Below are positions 6,909 through 9,371 of a DNA stretch of 9,371 nucleotides, piece after piece. A model generated the notes under the pieces. That model did not search any database and was not told the origin of the DNA. It was given only the letters and a program-made list of their open reading frames with translations. Positions within the stretch are counted from its first letter, which is position 1, and each line of letters begins with the position of its first letter. A program made the translations under genes and the position numbers. Source of the stretch: an uncultured Bacteroidales bacterium (GTDB lineage: Bacteria > Bacteroidota > Bacteroidia > Bacteroidales > UBA932); contig CAJOQW010000041.1 in assembly GCA_905236955.1 (NCBI GenBank), forward strand, positions 1-9,371. The letters run 5' to 3'.

Positions 6909-8243
6909 ATGGTAGTTTTGATGAAGATACTGCAAGTAATACTTGCACTTTCCATACTTATCGTCTTCCATGAGCTGGGGCACTACACCTTCGCCAAGCT
7001 CTTCCATATCAGGGTGGATAAGTTCTTCCTCTTCTTCGACGTCGGCGGGAAATTCCTTTTCAGTTCCAAGCGTTCCCGCTGGTTCACCCGGCTTTTCCCA
7101 AAGGCTCTCGACAAAGAAACGGAATATGGCATAGGCTGGCTTCCCCTGGGCGGCTATTGCAAGATAGCCGGAATGATCGACGAGAGCATGGACACCGAAC
7201 AGATGAAGCAGGAGCCCAAGCCATGGGAGTTCCGCACCCACAATCCCTGGCAGCGGCTGCTGGTGATGTCGGGCGGAGTCTTGTACAACTTCATCTTCGC
7301 GATACTGGTCTATATCACCATAATGGCCATCTGGGGCCAGAGTTACATAGGCAACGAGGGATCCAAGATCTACCCCAACGAACTGGCCCGGGAGATGGGC
7401 TTCCGCACGGGTGACGAAATCCTTTCCCTGGACGACTACAAACCCGACAACTTCGGGATGTTGCAAGCCGACATCGCGCGGCGCGGGGCAAATACCGCGA
7501 AAGTCCTTCGCGACGGGGATACCGTCACCATCTACCTGGACAGGAACATGGTGGACCGCGTCCTCAACTCCGACACCATGTTCGACCTGGCCATACCGTT
7601 CGTCATAGATTCCGTGGCTGCCGGCAGCCCGAATACGAGTCTGAAGAACGGGGACAGGGTGATAGCCTTCAACGGCGAGGAGGTCACTTACCTGCAAGAC
7701 TCCCGAAAGGTGCTCGCCGCACTGGCGGGTCAGGAGGCCGAAGCCTCGGTCGTCCGCGCGGCCGACACCCTTTCCGTTCCGGTACAGGTGGACAGTGCCG
7801 GACGCATCGGGGTGTACATGCGGTCCCCTTCCGTCGTCACCAGGCACTACAATGTTCTGGAGGCCATTCCTGCAGGAGTCAAGCTCACCGGGGAGATGCT
7901 CAAGGGCTACCTGGAAGACCTGCGCCTGCTGGCGAACCCGAGCACGGGGGCATACAAGTCGGTAGGCAGTTTCATAGCTATAGGACAGGTATTCCCGTCT
8001 TCATGGGACTGGTACCAGTTCATGTACATACTGGCACTTCTAAGCGTCATGCTGGGCGTGATGAACCTTCTGCCAATCCCAGGCCTGGACGGGGGACATA
8101 TCCTGTTCACCATCTACGAACTGCTGTCCGGGCGCAAGCCCAGCGACCGCTTCATGATAGCCGCCCAGTGGGTAGGCATGTTCCTGCTGATGGCTCTTAT
8201 GATACTGGCCTTCGGCAATGATATCGGACGTTTAATAAGATAG
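6909..8243 (+). CDS. rseP: RIP metalloprotease RseP (site-2 protease)
   Basis: This is an intramembrane zinc protease of the S2P family, which in other bacteria cuts anti-sigma factors and leftover signal peptides within the membrane. The 444-residue product has the zinc motif H-E-L-G-H (His21, Glu22, His25) at the end of the first transmembrane helix, the membrane-reentrant G-G-Y loop (81-83), and a second helix at about 119-142. Two PDZ-like stretches follow (about 145-215 and 225-300). The third-ligand motif N-x-x-P-x-P-x-L-D-G-G (386-396, Asp394) sits in a later helix, and a last helix spans about 415-436. ATG 6909 was chosen over ATG 6921 because it sits one base after the dxr stop; both keep the motif. 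The substrate in this organism is unknown, and no anti-sigma factor gene is nearby. Confidence 0.96.
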   Translation: MVVLMKILQVILALSILIVFHELGHYTFAKLFHIRVDKFFLFFDVGGKFLFSSKRSRWFTRLFPKALDKETEYGIGWLPLGGYCKIAGMIDESMDTEQMKQEPKPWEFRTHNPWQRLLVMSGGVLYNFIFAILVYITIMAIWGQSYIGNEGSKIYPNELAREMGFRTGDEILSLDDYKPDNFGMLQADIARRGANTAKVLRDGDTVTIYLDRNMVDRVLNSDTMFDLAIPFVIDSVAAGSPNTSLKNGDRVIAFNGEEVTYLQDSRKVLAALAGQEAEASVVRAADTLSVPVQVDSAGRIGVYMRSPSVVTRHYNVLEAIPAGVKLTGEMLKGYLEDLRLLANPSTGAYKSVGSFIAIGQVFPSSWDWYQFMYILALLSVMLGVMNLLPIPGLDGGHILFTIYELLSGRKPSDRFMIAAQWVGMFLLMALMILAFGNDIGRLIR

Positions 8244-8246
8244 TAT

Positions 8247-9242
8247 ATGAAAAAGATTTCAGCACTCGTTTTAGCAGCGCTTGCGCTCGTTTCCTGCGGC
8301 AACCGCAAGGCCGCACTCCTTCCGAACGTAAGCGGCAAGGCCGGCGAAGTCATCGTAGTGATGACCAAAGCCGACTGGGAAGGCGCTCTCGGTAATTCCA
8401 CCCGTGAGATCCTGGCCGCCGACTGCCCCTGGCTTCCCGTACGGGAGCCGCTATACACCCTTGTCAACATCATCCCGAACGATTTCGCGAATCTTTTCAA
8501 GGTACACCGCAACATAGTCTATTTCGACATCGACCCGCAGGCGGCCGACACCGGGGTAAAATACCTCAAAGACCGCTGGGCCACCCCGCAATGCCTCGTG
8601 TACGTTGCTGCGCACACCGGTGAAGAGGCCCTTGGCTATCTTAAGGAAAGCGGCAAGAACATGGTGGCATACATCGAGCAGGCGGAGCGGGACAGGGTCA
8701 TCTCCAACACCATGCACTATGAAGAAAGGAGCATAGCCGGCCAGATAGCCCCGTTGTTCGGAGGGTCCCCGCATTTCCCCATGGGATACAGCCTCAAGAA
8801 GAAAACCGCCGATTTCGTATGGGTGGCCGACGAGAAGCAATATACCAACCAGGGCGTACTCATCTACAAGTATCCGGCAGGAGCCGATCCTTTCACCCTC
8901 GAGAAGATTGTGGCGCAAAGGAACGCCATCCTCAAGGCCAATGTGCCGGGCATGTTCGAAAACACCTACATGACCACCGGCGAGGTTCCCGCACCTTATA
9001 TCGAGTATCTGAAGTACCAGGGAAGGGACTTCGCCCAGGTGCGCGGCTGGTGGGAGGTCCAGAACGATTTCATGGCTGGGCCCTTCGTCTCGCAGGCTTT
9101 CTACAGCAAGGACGGTTCGGAGGTCATAGTCACCGAGGCTTTCCTCTATGCTCCCAAGTATGACAAGAGGCAGTATCTGCGCCAAGTGGAATCACTTCTC
9201 TACTCCTGGGAGTGGACAAATGAAGATAAAGCAAAAAAATAA
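8247..9242 (+). CDS. DUF4837-type lipoprotein
   Basis: The 331-residue product begins with a lipoprotein signal (Lys2-Lys3, hydrophobic core, lipobox L-V-S-C with Cys17), so it is probably lipidated and anchored facing the periplasm. The body has no catalytic motif I recognise. It resembles the DUF4837 family of Bacteroidota from its overall pattern (early V-I-V-V segment, central Y-K-Y-P, and W-W-E-V-Q-N-D-F-M-A-G-P-F-V-S near 279-293) and its place directly after rseP, a location I associate with that family. Function is unknown. The gene starts three bases after the rseP stop, so it is very likely cotranscribed, and a role in the same envelope process is possible but unproven. No hairpin terminator follows the stop codon before the tRNA-Glu promoter. 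Confidence 0.85.
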   Translation: MKKISALVLAALALVSCGNRKAALLPNVSGKAGEVIVVMTKADWEGALGNSTREILAADCPWLPVREPLYTLVNIIPNDFANLFKVHRNIVYFDIDPQAADTGVKYLKDRWATPQCLVYVAAHTGEEALGYLKESGKNMVAYIEQAERDRVISNTMHYEERSIAGQIAPLFGGSPHFPMGYSLKKKTADFVWVADEKQYTNQGVLIYKYPAGADPFTLEKIVAQRNAILKANVPGMFENTYMTTGEVPAPYIEYLKYQGRDFAQVRGWWEVQNDFMAGPFVSQAFYSKDGSEVIVTEAFLYAPKYDKRQYLRQVESLLYSWEWTNEDKAKK

Positions 9243-9273
9243 TTTGAGAAATCGGAAAATATTCATACCTTTG
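9243..9273 (+). promoter_or_regulatory. Predicted Bacteroides-type promoter of tRNA-Glu
   Basis: TTTG at 9243-9246, 19 bases, then TACCTTTG at 9266-9273 match both boxes of the Bacteroides primary sigma-factor consensus exactly. It begins immediately after the lipoprotein stop codon. Transcription should start near 9278, about 13 bases before the mature tRNA at 9291. A nine-base direct repeat (ATCGGAAAA, 9251-9259 and 9282-9290) sits on each side of the -7 box; its meaning, if any, is unclear. Confidence 0.8.
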
Positions 9274-9290
9274 CAACCCTTATCGGAAAA

Positions 9291-9362
9291 GGTGGGTTCG
9301 TATAACGGTCAGTACTCAGGATTTTCATTCCTGCAATAGGAGTTCGATTCTCCTACCCACTA
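9291..9362 (+). tRNA. tRNA-Glu (anticodon TTC)
   Basis: This forms a complete cloverleaf of 72 bases. The acceptor stem GGTGGGT (9291-9297) pairs with 9355-9361, where the first pair is a G-T wobble. The D stem is 9300-9303 with 9312-9315, and the anticodon stem is 9317-9321 with 9329-9333. The loop at 9322-9328 carries TTC at 9324-9326. The T stem is AGGAG with CTCCT around TTCGATT. The discriminator is A9362 and CCA is not encoded. A strong promoter lies just upstream. Only nine bases follow, so further tRNAs or a terminator may lie outside. Confidence 0.95.
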
Positions 9363-9371
9363 CGAAAAATA

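Larger units (their letters stand above)
4901..9242 (+). other. Probable four-gene operon: M23-like, dxr, rseP, DUF4837 lipoprotein
   Basis: Four rightward genes follow one another with gaps of 6, 1 and 3 bases, which implies cotranscription and probable translational coupling. Three of the four products are membrane-bound or lipidated. A promoter ahead of the first gene is not clear from sequence. Confidence 0.72.

Noticed and set aside
6912..6919. TAGTTTTG matching the -7 consensus
   Set aside because: It lies just after the rseP start codon with no -33 partner and so is probably chance.
6729..7847. A 372-codon leftward open frame opposite the dxr end and rseP
   Set aside because: It is antisense to rseP with no recognisable family and crosses a gene boundary, which fits a chance frame.
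1..9371. CRISPR arrays, insertion sequences, prophage or defence genes
   Set aside because: I looked for repeat arrays, transposase motifs, terminal inverted repeats and defence-type domains and saw none; the content is ordinary chromosomal genes.

Overview
The window looks like a chromosomal segment of a fairly GC-rich member of the Bacteroidota, most likely order Bacteroidales. Three things support this. Two promoter-like sites match the Bacteroides-type consensus (a -33 TTTG-like box, 19 bases, then TAnnTTTG). There is a DUF4837-type lipoprotein gene next to rseP. There is also a GxDLY-type SGNH hydrolase of the kind common in this phylum. Family or genus cannot be fixed from the sequence alone. 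Coding density is very high and no stretch over 300 bases lacks a gene.

Layout: a tRNA-Asn gene with its own hairpin terminator reads rightward at the left edge. Facing it is a leftward run of six tightly packed genes (about 4876 down to 46): ruvX, def, a phosphomannomutase/phosphoglucomutase, an M23 peptidase, a secreted SGNH hydrolase and an alpha/beta hydrolase. Gaps are 10 bases or less, with overlaps of 4 and 32 bases, so this is very probably one operon. From a 24-base divergent gap, a rightward run (4901 to 9242) holds a second, membrane-anchored M23-family protein, dxr, rseP and a DUF4837 lipoprotein, with gaps of 6, 1 and 3 bases. A well-formed promoter then precedes a tRNA-Glu gene at the right edge.

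Functionally, the rightward run combines isoprenoid precursor synthesis (Dxr), intramembrane proteolysis (RseP), a peptidoglycan-hydrolase-like protein and a lipoprotein. The leftward run combines housekeeping functions (RuvX in rRNA maturation, peptide deformylase), sugar-phosphate isomerisation for envelope polysaccharides, and three probable hydrolases. The common theme is envelope construction plus core housekeeping.

I did not find a new defence, mobile or otherwise undescribed system here. The points most worth checking are: an M23-family protein whose usual catalytic histidine is arginine (R227); a hydrolase gene whose reading frame has no stop before it runs through the neighbouring terminator hairpin and into the antisense of tRNA-Asn; and a 24-base divergent gap whose promoter would give ruvX an almost leaderless mRNA.
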